Source: Pseudoalteromonas sp. Scap06 (GTDB taxonomy: Bacteria > Pseudomonadota > Gammaproteobacteria > Enterobacterales > Alteromonadaceae). Taken from it: a stretch of 64,000 bases of DNA. Positions within the stretch are counted from its first letter, which is position 1, and the number at the start of each line of letters is the position of its first letter. The position numbers and the translations under genes were made by a program. Shown in pieces: positions 9,591 through 20,763 of the stretch. Under the pieces are notes generated by a model that saw only the letters and a list, made by a program, of their open reading frames with translations, made no database searches and was not told the DNA's origin. Where the stretch lies: positions 248,001-312,000 of the forward strand of contig NZ_CP041331.1 in assembly GCF_013394165.1 (NCBI RefSeq), given 5' to 3'.

Positions 9591-10274
9591 TTATTTTTTT
9601 GTCCAATTAAGTAATAATTCATTAGCAGATAAGTAATCACCAATGATGTCGCGTTGACGTTCATTTAGCTGCAACTCTATAATTTTAGTAAATTTAGAAG
9701 TCAATTCGTCTAGCTTAATATCTTTTAGATATTTTTTTTCTTCATCTACTTGGCTAACTTCCCATTCAAGAGATTGAAGTAAAAAGTAATACTTTTCACT
9801 TCTAGACCAGCTGCGAGTATATCCATACTGTTTATTTGATAAGTAACAAATAAAATAACTTAGCAAAAAACCACCAGAAAGTAATAAAATGATATCAGCC
9901 GTTTTAAACACAACCAGAGCAAAAACATAAAAGACAAAAATAAAGAAATTAAAGAGCCTTAAACCAAACAATAGTTTTTTTTCGCCCTCACTTTTCATCA
10001 AGTGTATAAAAAAATAGTAGTAAAGCACGAGAATCAAAGGCATTAATAATAGCCATAAGTAATTAAAAGGGTCGAATTTTAAGTTTAAGTTAATACCTGT
10101 TAATTTAAGGTTTATAGCGATTAAGGTACTTGCTATAAAAAGAAATAAGGAAAAGCTTCCAAGCCTTCGCGCTATAAGATGATTAGGTTTGGCTTTTTTT
10201 CTGTTTTCTTCAAAATCACTTTTTAGAGATTTAATTTCTTTAAGTAAAGATTCTTTTGTCATTTTCATTCTCAT
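9591..10274 (-). CDS. Four-TM membrane protein, RADAR accessory component
   Basis: 227 aa. A charged N-terminal helix (1-37) precedes four hydrophobic segments at about 38-56, 71-90, 105-123 and 127-145, and a charged helical C-terminal tail of about 80 residues follows. It is the first gene of the operon ahead of rdrA and rdrB. Published RADAR loci often carry such an extra membrane protein, either a SLATT-domain protein (RdrD) or a Csx27-like protein (RdrC). The four-TM count leaves the choice open, so no symbol is given. A role in membrane tethering or membrane damage during abortive infection is inference. Alternative in-frame ATGs at 10268 and 10262 are possible, the latter with a weak GAG upstream. 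Confidence 0.7.
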   Translation of the reverse strand: MRMKMTKESLLKEIKSLKSDFEENRKKAKPNHLIARRLGSFSLFLFIASTLIAINLKLTGINLNLKFDPFNYLWLLLMPLILVLYYYFFIHLMKSEGEKKLLFGLRLFNFFIFVFYVFALVVFKTADIILLLSGGFLLSYFICYLSNKQYGYTRSWSRSEKYYFLLQSLEWEVSQVDEEKKYLKDIKLDELTSKFTKIIELQLNERQRDIIGDYLSANELLLNWTKK

Positions 10275-10401
10275 TATTTATATTAAAAGAAAATTTCTGT
10301 AGTAAATATTGCATCAATCATTTATTCAAATGAACTATGTATAGCATGTAGACAACTCTCATATATAATCATGTTCACCAATCTACCAACTCACTCCAAC
10401 T

Positions 10402-10611
10402 CCCCGTGATCACACCCGAAAGTTATCAATTGATGAGTAATCACTTGCATGGATGCAAGTTAAGCCGTGACTTCGCCATGGACGGCGAATACACGGCGAT
10501 TACGTTCACATCAATTTTTAATTTGAGGACACAGTGTGATCCTCGGGGCGCCGTGGGATTCCAAAGGGCGGTCGGCGGCAGCCGCCCTTTGGTTGCCATC
10601 GCCAACGCGAT
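10402..10611 (-). repeat. Multi-hairpin structured element, right (inverted) copy
   Basis: Inverted counterpart of the element at 804-1012. On the minus strand it reads in the same order: the TCGC/GCGA hairpin (10599-10610), an 11-bp stem CCAAAGGGCGG/CCGCCCTTTGG (10561-10592), GGCGCC core, GATCACAC, GCCGTG/CACGGC (10464-10497) enclosing TTCGCC/GGCGAA, CTTGCAT/ATGCAAG (10444-10459), and GTGTGATC near 10406-10413. Compared with the left copy, the stems are conserved as pairings but not as sequence. It lies about 130 nt upstream of the RADAR operon, so both copies have the same orientation relative to the gene they precede. A short ORF running through it on the plus strand is not credible. Confidence 0.75.
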
Positions 10612-10802
10612 AAAACCTCGAATAGAGGTTATTAAATCCCTTCACAATTCCTAATATTATCAATCACATTGACGCTCTAAAGTACGACCTACAATTTAAA
10701 AGCGCGAGGTAAACTCCCGCCTACGGCAGGACCTAAAAATTTAAAAGCTTCGCTTTTCGCGCGAGCAAGCTCTGCGCCTACAAGCTAAAGCGCGACTACA
10801 AA
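10612..10802. other. Intergenic spacer with hairpin and repeat fragment
   Basis: Contains a small hairpin AACCTC/GAGGTT (10614-10630) beside the structured element, and a fragment (about 10706-10735, GCGAGGTAAACTCCCGCCTA) that matches, in inverse orientation, the intergenic repeat found twice at 22541 and 22805. No gene is seen. It separates the HNH-S24 gene's 3' end from the RADAR operon promoter region. Confidence 0.4.
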
Positions 10803-12392
10803 CTACTCTGCAACCACTTGTTTAAACCGCGCGAAGGTTCGCATGCTTTCATCAGCAATCATTACTTCGTAATCGGGGTTTTGAGCAATTAGCTCATATT
10901 GCCCATTAGGTAATTTATTAACTTTGCGCAGTAAATACTGCCCTTCCCCGCCTATATCATCTCGCTCTATTGCCACTATTTGGCCGCGTAGCGATCCGGC
11001 TCTATCGGACGTTATAAGCTCAAGTAGCAATAAATCACCATCAAGTATTGGATGTTTACCGCCATTCATTGAGTTACCCGATGCGTGTGCTAAAAAATGT
11101 ACTTGCGGGTCGAGCTTCCCCGCGCCAAATGGCGCGTCCATCAATTCCATGTCGCTTTCATCCCCTGTTTTAAAATGCCCACAGGCTATTTTTATATTGG
11201 GGAAATACGGCAGCTTTAATGCATTATCTATTGATTTTAAGCTAACTTCGGGCTTAGCAGTTTGATTTAACTCAGGTTGTGATGCGTTTGGAAACGTAAA
11301 CAACTCAGCAGTTGGTTTTGCTTGTTCGAAACTGTTTTTGCCAAGCCATAATTTAGCACTGCTTGATTCGGCTACCTGATACGCCCAATTGCTTACTGCA
11401 AGCGATTTATCAGCATCGCAATAAAAGTAAGGTTGCAGTTTATTAGTTATTTCGGCCTTATGAATATCAAGATTTTGTTCTAGCCAGCGGTCGCGGTGAG
11501 CAAAAGCTGCGAGGTGGTCTCGCTTATTGTTATTACAATCAGCATGCGCAGCAACAAAGTTATGTGCTAAGTCGTTTGGATAGCGCTTAAAAGGAATAAA
11601 GTGATCGATCTCTGGCGTTTTTTTAGTTTCTTTTTCGTTTTTTAGATTCATTGGCTTTTGGCAGTAAAAGCAAAGCCCGTTTTGAATATCTATCAATAGT
11701 GGAGTTACCACTTTTAACGCAGTTCTGTTACTGCCAAACAAGAACTCTTGTAGCTGGCTTTGCGATCCTAATAGTGTTTGATTCGCTTTTATAGTTTGTA
11801 CTTTTTCTATCCATTCAGTAACACTAAGATGCACAACCAAATCGTAAAAACGCCTAAAACACTGAGCTATACCAGCATTTAAAACAATTCGCTTGGGCTC
11901 TCTGCCTTTACCTAAAAGTATATGGGGATATAAAAAACATTCTTCTTTACCCGAAAGTAACTGTAAGCGCCAAAGAGGGCCATCGATAAATGTTCGCCTA
12001 AGAGAACTAATTACTTGGTTATATTGTTGGTAGTTTTTGAATGCGTTGTAACTTTTCACACCTGCATTTTGTAGTTTGTAAATTTCGGTGATGAACTTTG
12101 CCTGTCCTTGGCTATTTTGCTTTAACAGCATATCTTCAGTATTAGTAATAATATCGGTAGAGTGCGCAGCGTAAGGCATTGAGTGGTTCCAATAAAGTTG
12201 AATAAATTTATCGACTAACGTGTCGATTTTTATTTCCATTGGCGCACTCTGATCTTCATTTTGCTGTTCTACGCAGATATCAGCAATAGCATGTAATAGT
12301 GCATATTTATACGTTGCGGTGAACTCTCCCTCAACCAGCATGCGCTGAATATAGGCAATAAAGTCGAGTTGTTGCTGCATTGCGCCAATCAT
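10803..12392 (-). CDS. HNH nuclease fused to a LexA/UmuD-like S24 peptidase domain
   Basis: 529 aa. The N-terminal region of about 230 residues is unassigned. Residues about 240-297 form an HNH module: C241-x-x-C244, EIDH (261-264), N278, and the second metal pair around C286. The C-terminal region of about 130 residues resembles UmuD/LexA: a Cys-Gly dipeptide (C404-G405) in the position of the self-cleavage bond, the nucleophile in SGNSM (S441), DGDLLLLE, and QYLLRKVNK, where the general-base Lys would be R489 or K490. If active, cleavage would free the HNH half from the peptidase half, suggesting a DNA-damage- or signal-released nuclease. Its ATG overlaps the stop of the upstream methyltransferase gene as ATGA, so the pair is translationally coupled. 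The domain reading is strong; the mechanism is inference. Confidence 0.82.
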   Translation of the reverse strand: MIGAMQQQLDFIAYIQRMLVEGEFTATYKYALLHAIADICVEQQNEDQSAPMEIKIDTLVDKFIQLYWNHSMPYAAHSTDIITNTEDMLLKQNSQGQAKFITEIYKLQNAGVKSYNAFKNYQQYNQVISSLRRTFIDGPLWRLQLLSGKEECFLYPHILLGKGREPKRIVLNAGIAQCFRRFYDLVVHLSVTEWIEKVQTIKANQTLLGSQSQLQEFLFGSNRTALKVVTPLLIDIQNGLCFYCQKPMNLKNEKETKKTPEIDHFIPFKRYPNDLAHNFVAAHADCNNNKRDHLAAFAHRDRWLEQNLDIHKAEITNKLQPYFYCDADKSLAVSNWAYQVAESSSAKLWLGKNSFEQAKPTAELFTFPNASQPELNQTAKPEVSLKSIDNALKLPYFPNIKIACGHFKTGDESDMELMDAPFGAGKLDPQVHFLAHASGNSMNGGKHPILDGDLLLLELITSDRAGSLRGQIVAIERDDIGGEGQYLLRKVNKLPNGQYELIAQNPDYEVMIADESMRTFARFKQVVAE

Positions 12393-12997
12393 AAAACCGG
12401 CACTGCTTTAATTAGGGCATTTAGCCATACTTCGCTTTCGCGCTCTGGGCGTTGGTCAACCGTTTGCCATTGTTTTAGTATTTTAAGCTCGGTGTGCTGG
12501 GTAATTAGCGCGGTTAGGCCATCTTCATTTAAATCGGTAAATTCGCGGCCGTTATTCACGCGCTCTTGCGTGCCGTATTTAAACGACACATACAAAACAC
12601 CGTTTGGTTTTAGGGCATTTTGCAGCTTTAAAAACACCTGCGGTAACTCTACTTTTGGCACATGCAATAAACTGGCGCAACACCAAACGCCGTCGTACAT
12701 ATTTGTACAACTAAGCTGCTGAAAGTTTTTAACCTCTACAGTTTGTTGTAAATAATTACTGGCTAACTTTGCAATATTTTCGCTTGCATCAAACGCGCTA
12801 ACAGTAAAACCTTGCTGTTTAAAATACATGGCGTCGCGGGCACTGCCACAGCCAGCATCTAAAATATGGCCATGTTTAGGGATAAGCGGTAAAAACTCAG
12901 CGTAAAGCGCCGACATATCAACATTGAGCGTTGAGTCGCTAAAAGTTTGTGCATGTTGATTATAGTAATTGAGTGTTGTAGTAGGCACTAAACTCAC
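12389..12997 (-). CDS. Class I SAM-dependent methyltransferase coupled to HNH-S24
   Basis: 202 aa. Motif I reads LDAGCGSARDA (about residues 44-54) and is followed by the acidic FDAS, giving a Rossmann SAM-binding fold of the TehB/UbiE-like small-molecule type. I see no DPPY or NPPY motif of DNA N-methylases and no PCQ of cytosine methylases, so it does not look like a restriction-modification methylase. The start is a GTG at 12997 with AAGGAG just upstream; a GTG three codons in is possible. The four-base ATGA overlap with the nuclease gene implies fixed stoichiometry. What it methylates is unknown; it could modify the nuclease, a nucleotide or another small molecule. Confidence 0.8.
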   Translation of the reverse strand: MSLVPTTTLNYYNQHAQTFSDSTLNVDMSALYAEFLPLIPKHGHILDAGCGSARDAMYFKQQGFTVSAFDASENIAKLASNYLQQTVEVKNFQQLSCTNMYDGVWCCASLLHVPKVELPQVFLKLQNALKPNGVLYVSFKYGTQERVNNGREFTDLNEDGLTALITQHTELKILKQWQTVDQRPERESEVWLNALIKAVPVL

Positions 12998-13415
12998 CGC
13001 TCCTTGGTTTATTTATTAATCTGGCATTCATTTATAACTAATCTACAGGATCATAATTAATAAATACAGAGATAAGAGCAATATTACGCCCTAAGTAGTA
13101 TGTTTTCATTACAAAAAAGCATTGTTTAACTGCACTAAACTCATATTGTTTACACTTTTACCTATTAACTCTACATCTTTGAAAATATTAAAGTTATATG
13201 AAACATGATTGTTATTTACCCTGCAATCTAACGGCTTGAATAAACGCTTATTCAAGCCGTTATAAGCTATCAAGCGTTAAGTTAGTGTCGACCCCTTAAG
13301 TCCCCGCATTTGTTTTTACTGGGCTACCTGCACTGCGCGCTCTTTATTTATTACAAGCGGGATAAATCTGCCAGCTAGTGTATACTTAGTTGTAGTCATT
13401 CTTTAGAGTAATAAA
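12998..13415. promoter_or_regulatory. Divergent intergenic region with a 14-bp hairpin
   Basis: Separates the leftward methyltransferase-HNH operon from the rightward binding-protein gene and should carry both promoters. A perfect 14-bp inverted repeat, arms AACGGCTTGAATAA and TTATTCAAGCCGTT with loop ACGC, occupies 13230-13261. It has no U-tract, so a terminator is not supported; an operator or a cruciform repeat is possible. I found no LexA box (CTGT-N8-ACAG) in front of the HNH-S24 operon. Confidence 0.45.
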
Positions 13416-14150
13416 ATGCTAAGACTCGCTTTTGTTGTATTACTAATAATTGGTAGTTTTAAGGTATTTGCCTGTGCCAAAACACTTAAAGTGGGTACTA
13501 ATGAACGCAACTGGCCGCCTTATGTGGTGGCAGTTAATAACAATTTAACCGGCGTTGAGATTGATGTGGTAAATACGATTTTTAACAGCTCACCTTTTTG
13601 TTTAAAGTTTATGTTGCTGCCTACTTCTGCTCGTGCTTTTGAAGAGTTAAAAGAAGGCCGTATTGATATTGTTTTTGCAGCCAGCATAACCCCTGATAGA
13701 CAAAGTTATGCCTATTTTAGCGATACTTATCGCGATGAAATAATGCGCCTTTATAAATATAGCGACTCTCCTGATATAAATAACCTAAGCGATATTTTTT
13801 ATAGAGATTTAACGCTCGCTATTGGTCGCGGTAGTTATTATGGCGCAGCATTTGCGCAGTTTAAACAAAATCATCCTGCTCACGTTATTATGATGCCCAC
13901 AGCCGACAAACGCTTTGCTATGCTTAGTAAAAACAGGGTTGATTATGCAATAGAAGACGAAGTAGCTGCACAATATTTTATAAACCAACATCCAAGCGTT
14001 AAGCCTGTTCCTAATATGGCGGCCATTAATAAGAGTTCGATTCATTTAATGTTGAGTAAAAAAACCATTAACCAAGTCGAGTTACAAACTATAAATGAGT
14101 TAATTAAGCAAAATAAAAGCAACATACACGCTATTTATCAGCGGTTATAG
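13416..14150 (+). CDS. Orphan periplasmic solute-binding protein (SBP_bac_3)
   Basis: 244 aa. The signal peptide of about 19 residues ends near VFACA. The mature part has the two-lobed family-3 binding-protein pattern: [14 protein letters not shown] at the start of lobe 1, [27 protein letters not shown], and a hinge-to-lobe-2 stretch with IGRGSYYG. These proteins bind amino acids or similar small polar ligands. No ABC permease or ATPase gene is adjacent, as is common for the many stand-alone copies in marine Alteromonadales, where they may act in sensing or with a distant transporter. The ligand cannot be predicted. It is a separate unit with its own upstream region. Confidence 0.8.
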   Translation: MLRLAFVVLLIIGSFKVFACAKTLKVGTNERNWPPYVVAVNNNLTGVEIDVVNTIFNSSPFCLKFMLLPTSARAFEELKEGRIDIVFAASITPDRQSYAYFSDTYRDEIMRLYKYSDSPDINNLSDIFYRDLTLAIGRGSYYGAAFAQFKQNHPAHVIMMPTADKRFAMLSKNRVDYAIEDEVAAQYFINQHPSVKPVPNMAAINKSSIHLMLSKKTINQVELQTINELIKQNKSNIHAIYQRL

Positions 14151-14293
14151 CTTTTAAGCTTTATTCTTTTACCTTTCATCTTTGGGCGTGGATCTGTATA
14201 ATTCGCGGCCTATTATTTACTCTATCGCTTGTTTATTTATGCGGCACCTTGCTGCAGCTTAACCCTGCCATTAATTTTCTAGGATTACTTTTT

Positions 14294-15895
14294 TTGATCT
14301 CCACCGCAAATATTACGATGCAGTTTGGCGCAGAGCCGTTGTTTGAAAACATTTCAGCTAAATTTGGTAACGGTAACCGTTACGGTTTAATTGGCGCTAA
14401 CGGCTGCGGCAAGTCGACATTTATGAAAATTTTAAGCGGTGCGCTTACGCCTAGTGCAGGTAATGTGTCTATTACGCCAGGGCTAAAATTAGGTAACCTA
14501 AGCCAAGATCAGTTTGCGTTTGAACAATACAGCGTAGTTGACGCGGTAATTATGGGCGACGTTGAGCTTTGGAAAGTAAAACAAGAGCGCGACCGTATCT
14601 ACTCGTTGCCTGAAATGAGCGAAGAAGACGGCATGAAAGTGGCCGAGCTTGAAAGCATCTTTGCTGAAATGGACGGTTACACCGCAGAAAGCCGCGCAGA
14701 AGAAATACTACTTGATGCAGGTATCGATAAAGAATTTCATTATGGTTTAATGGCGAACGTAGCCCCTGGTTGGAAATTGCGTGTGCTGTTAGCACAGGCA
14801 CTATTTGCTAATCCTGACATTTTGCTACTAGATGAGCCAACCAATAACTTGGACATTCATACTATTACGTGGCTTGCGAATGAGCTTAACCAACGTAAAT
14901 GTACCATGATTATTATTTCCCATGACCGTCACTTTTTAAACTCGGTATGTACGCACATGGCCGATATTGATTACGGCGAGCTGCGTATTTACCCAGGTAA
15001 TTACGAAAAGTACCTTGAAGCCTCGGGCTTGCAACGCGAACAGTTATTAGCTGAAAACGCGAAAAAAAGCGCTGAAATAGACGAGCTGCAAGACTTTGTT
15101 AACCGTTTTGGTGCTAATGCCTCTAAAGCAAAACAAGCCAGCTCGCGCGCTAAAAAAATGGACAAAATTAAGCTTGATGAAGTTAAAGCATCAAGCCGTA
15201 TGAGCCCGTCACTGAGCTTTGACGAAGGCAAAAAAATGTATCGCCAAGCGCTTGAGCTAACCAAACTTGGCCATGGGTTTGACGGTGAAACGTTATTTAC
15301 CGGCGGCGACTTATTGCTTGAAGCGGGTGCAAAGCTTGCGGTTATCGGCGAAAACGGTGTGGGTAAAACCACCTTTTTACGTTGTTTAGTTAACGAGCTT
15401 GAAAGTTTACACGGTGAAGTTAAATGGTCAGAAAACGCGACCTTTGGTTACTGCCCACAAGACAGCAGCAAAGACTTTGATAACGACTTAACTTTATTTG
15501 ATTGGATGTCGCAGTGGCGCACTGCTAAACACAACGATTTAATGGTTCGTGGCATGTTAGGGCGTTTATTATTTACCGCAGACGATTCAAATAAAAAAGC
15601 GCGTAACTGTTCAGGTGGTGAGAAAAACCGTCTGTTATTCGGTAAGTTAATGATGCAAGACGTTAACGTACTAATAATGGATGAACCAACAAACCACATG
15701 GATATGGAAGCCATTGAAGCGCTTAACAATGCGCTAAAAGATTTTAAAGGCACGCTTATTTTTGTAAGCCACGACCGTGAGTTTGTATCGTCACTAGCAA
15801 CGCGTATTGTTGATATTAAAGACAAGCAAGTGATTGACTTTCAAGGTACGTTTGACGAATACCTGGCAAGCTGCGAAGAAAACAAAGTAGCTTAA
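14294..15895 (+). CDS. ybiT: ABC-F family translation-associated ATPase YbiT
   Basis: 533 aa from the TTG at 14294. That start gives [12 protein letters not shown], aligning with the known YbiT N-terminus, and an AGGA lies 9 nt upstream; a TTG at 14249 adds 15 unmatched hydrophobic residues. Two ABC domains: Walker [10 protein letters not shown] and GENGVGKTT, signatures around PGWKLR and CSGGEKNR, and Walker [12 protein letters not shown] and [11 protein letters not shown]. The linker between them ([23 protein letters not shown]) is the basic helical P-site tRNA-interaction motif of ABC-F proteins. The family acts on ribosomes in the cytosol and has no membrane domain. The gene is closely similar to the enteric one as I recall it, and ends in a clear terminator. 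Confidence 0.93.
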   Translation: MISTANITMQFGAEPLFENISAKFGNGNRYGLIGANGCGKSTFMKILSGALTPSAGNVSITPGLKLGNLSQDQFAFEQYSVVDAVIMGDVELWKVKQERDRIYSLPEMSEEDGMKVAELESIFAEMDGYTAESRAEEILLDAGIDKEFHYGLMANVAPGWKLRVLLAQALFANPDILLLDEPTNNLDIHTITWLANELNQRKCTMIIISHDRHFLNSVCTHMADIDYGELRIYPGNYEKYLEASGLQREQLLAENAKKSAEIDELQDFVNRFGANASKAKQASSRAKKMDKIKLDEVKASSRMSPSLSFDEGKKMYRQALELTKLGHGFDGETLFTGGDLLLEAGAKLAVIGENGVGKTTFLRCLVNELESLHGEVKWSENATFGYCPQDSSKDFDNDLTLFDWMSQWRTAKHNDLMVRGMLGRLLFTADDSNKKARNCSGGEKNRLLFGKLMMQDVNVLIMDEPTNHMDMEAIEALNNALKDFKGTLIFVSHDREFVSSLATRIVDIKDKQVIDFQGTFDEYLASCEENKVA

Positions 15896-15933
15896 GAGCT
15901 AGGTTAAAGAAATAGCCTAAACCATTTTAAAAG

Positions 15934-15961
15934 CGGTGCTTGTTTAAGCGCCGTTTTTTTG
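15934..15961 (+). terminator. Rho-independent terminator after ybiT
   Basis: Stem CGGTGCTT/AAGCGCCG (one G-U pair) with a GTTT loop, followed by a run of seven T. It lies about 40 nt past the ybiT stop. Confidence 0.85.
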
Positions 15962-15970
15962 TGTCTGTAT

Positions 15971-16304
15971 TTCGGGGTTCGGGGTTCGGGGTTCGGGGTT
16001 CGGGGTTCGGGGTTCGGGGTTCGGGGTTCGGGGTTCGGGGTTCGGGGTTCGGGGTTCGGGGTTCGGGGTTCAGGTTCGGGGTTCGGGGTTCGTTCGGGGT
16101 TCAGTTCGGGGTTCGGGGTCGTCGGGGTTCAGTTCGGGGTTCGGGGTTCGGGGTTCGGGGTTCAGGGTTCGGGGTCTGGGGTTCGGGGTTCAGGTTCTCA
16201 GGGGTTCAGGGTTCAGGGTTCGGGGTTCAGGGTTCGGGGTTCGTCTGGGGTTCGGGGTTCAGTTCTGGGGTTCGTCGGGTTCGGGGTTCGGGGTTCGGGG
16301 TTCG
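15971..16304 (+). repeat. Telomere-like GGGGTTC heptamer tandem array
   Basis: About 47 head-to-tail copies of the 7-mer GGGGTTC. The first 14 or so are near-perfect; later units carry small deletions and substitutions (GGGTTCAG, GTCTGGG, TTCGT). The G-runs are all on the plus strand and regularly spaced by three bases, so the strand could form G-quadruplexes. Open frames through it (GVRGSGF repeats) are by-products. It follows the ybiT terminator directly. The intact block next to degraded blocks points to recent slippage expansion. Confidence 0.95.
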
Positions 16305-16690
16305 CCAAAATTATGCTTAGTATTAATTATAACGCAATTAGTAATTTATTTATAAAAAGCAAAGAAAGGCTGTGTTTTTTTGCTCATTTGCACTCATTCT
16401 TTGCTCTTTGTGCAAATAACTTTTAAGTGATTTATTTACCACTGAAGGTTATGAGGCGCTGCATTTTGCCCGCGTCTCGCAGCCCGTTGCCCGTTGTCTT
16501 CTCATTTACTCTCATTCGCTTCTCTGTGTTCAAATAGCTTTTAGTGAATTATGCACAAAGAGGGCTATGAGGCGCTGCGCTGAAAGAGTAGGTTAAAGGA
16601 TAAAGGTTTCAGATTTTAGCACTAGCTCGCGCCTCGCGCCTCGCAGCCCGTTGCCCGTTGCCCGTTGCCCGCAGCTCGTAACTTTCAAAT
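16305..16690. repeat. Intergenic direct repeats and an 8-unit heptamer array
   Basis: Two diverged direct repeats of about 78 bp (about 16383-16462 and 16501-16577) share CTCATT..., a CTTTTARGTGA core and end in TATGAGGCGCTGC. Then 16624-16679 is an exact 7-bp-periodic run of eight units: AGCTCGC, GCCTCGC twice, AGCCCGT, TGCCCGT twice, TGCCCGC, AGCTCGT. The segment 16570-16680 is an inverted relative of 22434-22530, sharing the CTAGTGCTAAAA and CTACTCTTTCAGCGCAGCG blocks. No gene is seen. Confidence 0.75.
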
Positions 16691-16696
16691 AATAAA

Positions 16697-16722
16697 AAAA
16701 AGGAGCATTACTGCTCCTTTTT
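16697..16722 (-). terminator. Rho-independent terminator after katG
   Basis: Stem with arms of AAAAGGAGCA and TGCTCCTTTT and loop TTAC. On the minus strand it is followed by a run of T. It lies just past the katG stop codon. Confidence 0.85.
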
Positions 16723-16737
16723 AAATATTAAAAAGGT

Positions 16738-19555
<2,818 letters not shown>

Positions 19556-20437
19556 ATGCGTTTTTATTTTTTACTATTTATTGTTTTTATAGGTGCTTCA
19601 TCTGCAGTGCAAGCTGCTGATAAAAACACTGCAACCTTGGATGAGCAACAGCAACGTGAATTAGCACAGCTAAAAGAACCGATGTACAAGCCATTACTTG
19701 AGCGTTATATTCTCGACGAATTGAAGTCGGTACGCCAAGATCAACAAAAACTGCGTGAAGACTTAACCAAACAGGTCACTCATGCTCAGTTAGACACCGC
19801 CGATCGGGCGCTAACTTACACAACCGACACGATTAACAATGTATTTTTTATTATCACCGCCACCGCTTCTATTTTAGTATTGGTGGGCTGGAATTCATTA
19901 CGTGATGTAAAAAATAAAGTAGAAGATATAGTAAACACTCGAGTTAGTGTTATTACTGACGAGTACGAAGACCGCTTGAAAATTTTAGAAGAAAAACTGC
20001 GAGTTCGCTCTGAAGAAATACTCAGTAACCAAGAACGTATATCGATCACCAACGAAGTTCATTCGTTATGGATGCGAGCCAACCTAGAAAGTGATATTGC
20101 TAATAAAATTGAAATATTCGATGAGATTTTAAAACGTAAACCAGAAGATGTAGAAGCCATTGCCTACAAAGCGGATGCATTATTAGAGCTAAATGAGACT
20201 GAGCAAGCTATTGAGCTTTGTAATCAAGCTATTGATATAGACAGTGATTATGGTTACGCCTATTGGCAAAGAGCCTGTGCGTATGCTTTAACCCATGAGC
20301 ATGCAGATGCTCTAGCTGATATAAAAATGTCGCTTGAGTACTCGCCTAACTTGCGAAACGAGCTACTTCACGAAAGTGCTTTTGCCAGCCTACATGATAA
20401 CGAAAGCTTTAATGCTATTGTTTCAAATGAAGCCTAG
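19556..20437 (+). CDS. Membrane-anchored coiled-coil/TPR protein
   Basis: 293 aa. A signal peptide (1-20, ending VQAA) is followed by a helical region, one transmembrane segment at about 95-113 (VFFIITATASILVLVGW), a charged coiled-coil at about 115-165 and two to three TPR-like repeats at about 175-275 (AIAYKADALLELNETEQAIEL and the next unit). It looks like an inner-membrane scaffold, probably with the TPR part cytosolic. I do not recognise a named family or partner. Its TAG stop overlaps the stop of the convergent gene at 20434. Confidence 0.7.
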   Translation: MRFYFLLFIVFIGASSAVQAADKNTATLDEQQQRELAQLKEPMYKPLLERYILDELKSVRQDQQKLREDLTKQVTHAQLDTADRALTYTTDTINNVFFIITATASILVLVGWNSLRDVKNKVEDIVNTRVSVITDEYEDRLKILEEKLRVRSEEILSNQERISITNEVHSLWMRANLESDIANKIEIFDEILKRKPEDVEAIAYKADALLELNETEQAIELCNQAIDIDSDYGYAYWQRACAYALTHEHADALADIKMSLEYSPNLRNELLHESAFASLHDNESFNAIVSNEA

Positions 20438-20754
20438 CGTTTAAAGTATAAATCTATTGATTTAGAGAGCAGCTCGTCGAGCTGCTCTTCAAAGTCTTCT
20501 ATGTCAATTTCAAAATGATTTAAGTACGCTTTAGCCTGCACCTGAGATAAATTGCGGTTTTTAACGCTATATTGGCGCTCATCTTTTTGCTTGTCGTATC
20601 GGGGTAAAAATAATAACTGCGCATAATAAGGCGATTTAATGTGCTTGTTCGCAAAGCGACAAAAGTCTTCAATGTGGTCTACGCCATCAGGGCCTAAACA
20701 GCCTGGCTCTACTCGATACATTACGCGAATTTTTTTCTCGTCACTTAGCTGCAT
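20434..20754 (-). CDS. Conserved-looking small soluble protein of unknown function
   Basis: 106 aa, charged, with no signal peptide or membrane segment. It has an aromatic and basic middle (YAQLLFLPRYDKQKDERQ) and an acidic helical C-terminus (EIDIEDFEEQLDELLSK). I do not recognise the family. It lies 9 nt downstream of the exported NTF2-like protein gene on the same strand, so the two are probably co-transcribed. Its stop codon shares three bases with the stop of the convergent TPR gene, leaving no room for a terminator between them. Confidence 0.6.
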   Translation of the reverse strand: MQLSDEKKIRVMYRVEPGCLGPDGVDHIEDFCRFANKHIKSPYYAQLLFLPRYDKQKDERQYSVKNRNLSQVQAKAYLNHFEIDIEDFEEQLDELLSKSIDLYFKR

Positions 20755-20763
20755 AATTAATAA

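Noticed and set aside
10406..10654. An 82-aa plus-strand ORF inside the right structured element
   Set aside because: It runs through palindromic stems and is not matched by an equivalent ORF in the left copy.
12389..12997. DNA methyltransferase of a restriction-modification system
   Set aside because: No DNA-methylase catalytic motif (DPPY, NPPY or PCQ); the sequence is typical of small-molecule methylases.
12998..13415. LexA box in front of the HNH-S24 operon
   Set aside because: No CTGT-N8-ACAG match was found; the nearest CTGTAT-like stretches have wrong spacing.
15940..16426. Two overlapping ORFs encoding repeated GVRGSGF peptides
   Set aside because: They are artefacts of the GGGGTTC array, lack ribosome-binding sites and have no similarity outside the repeat.
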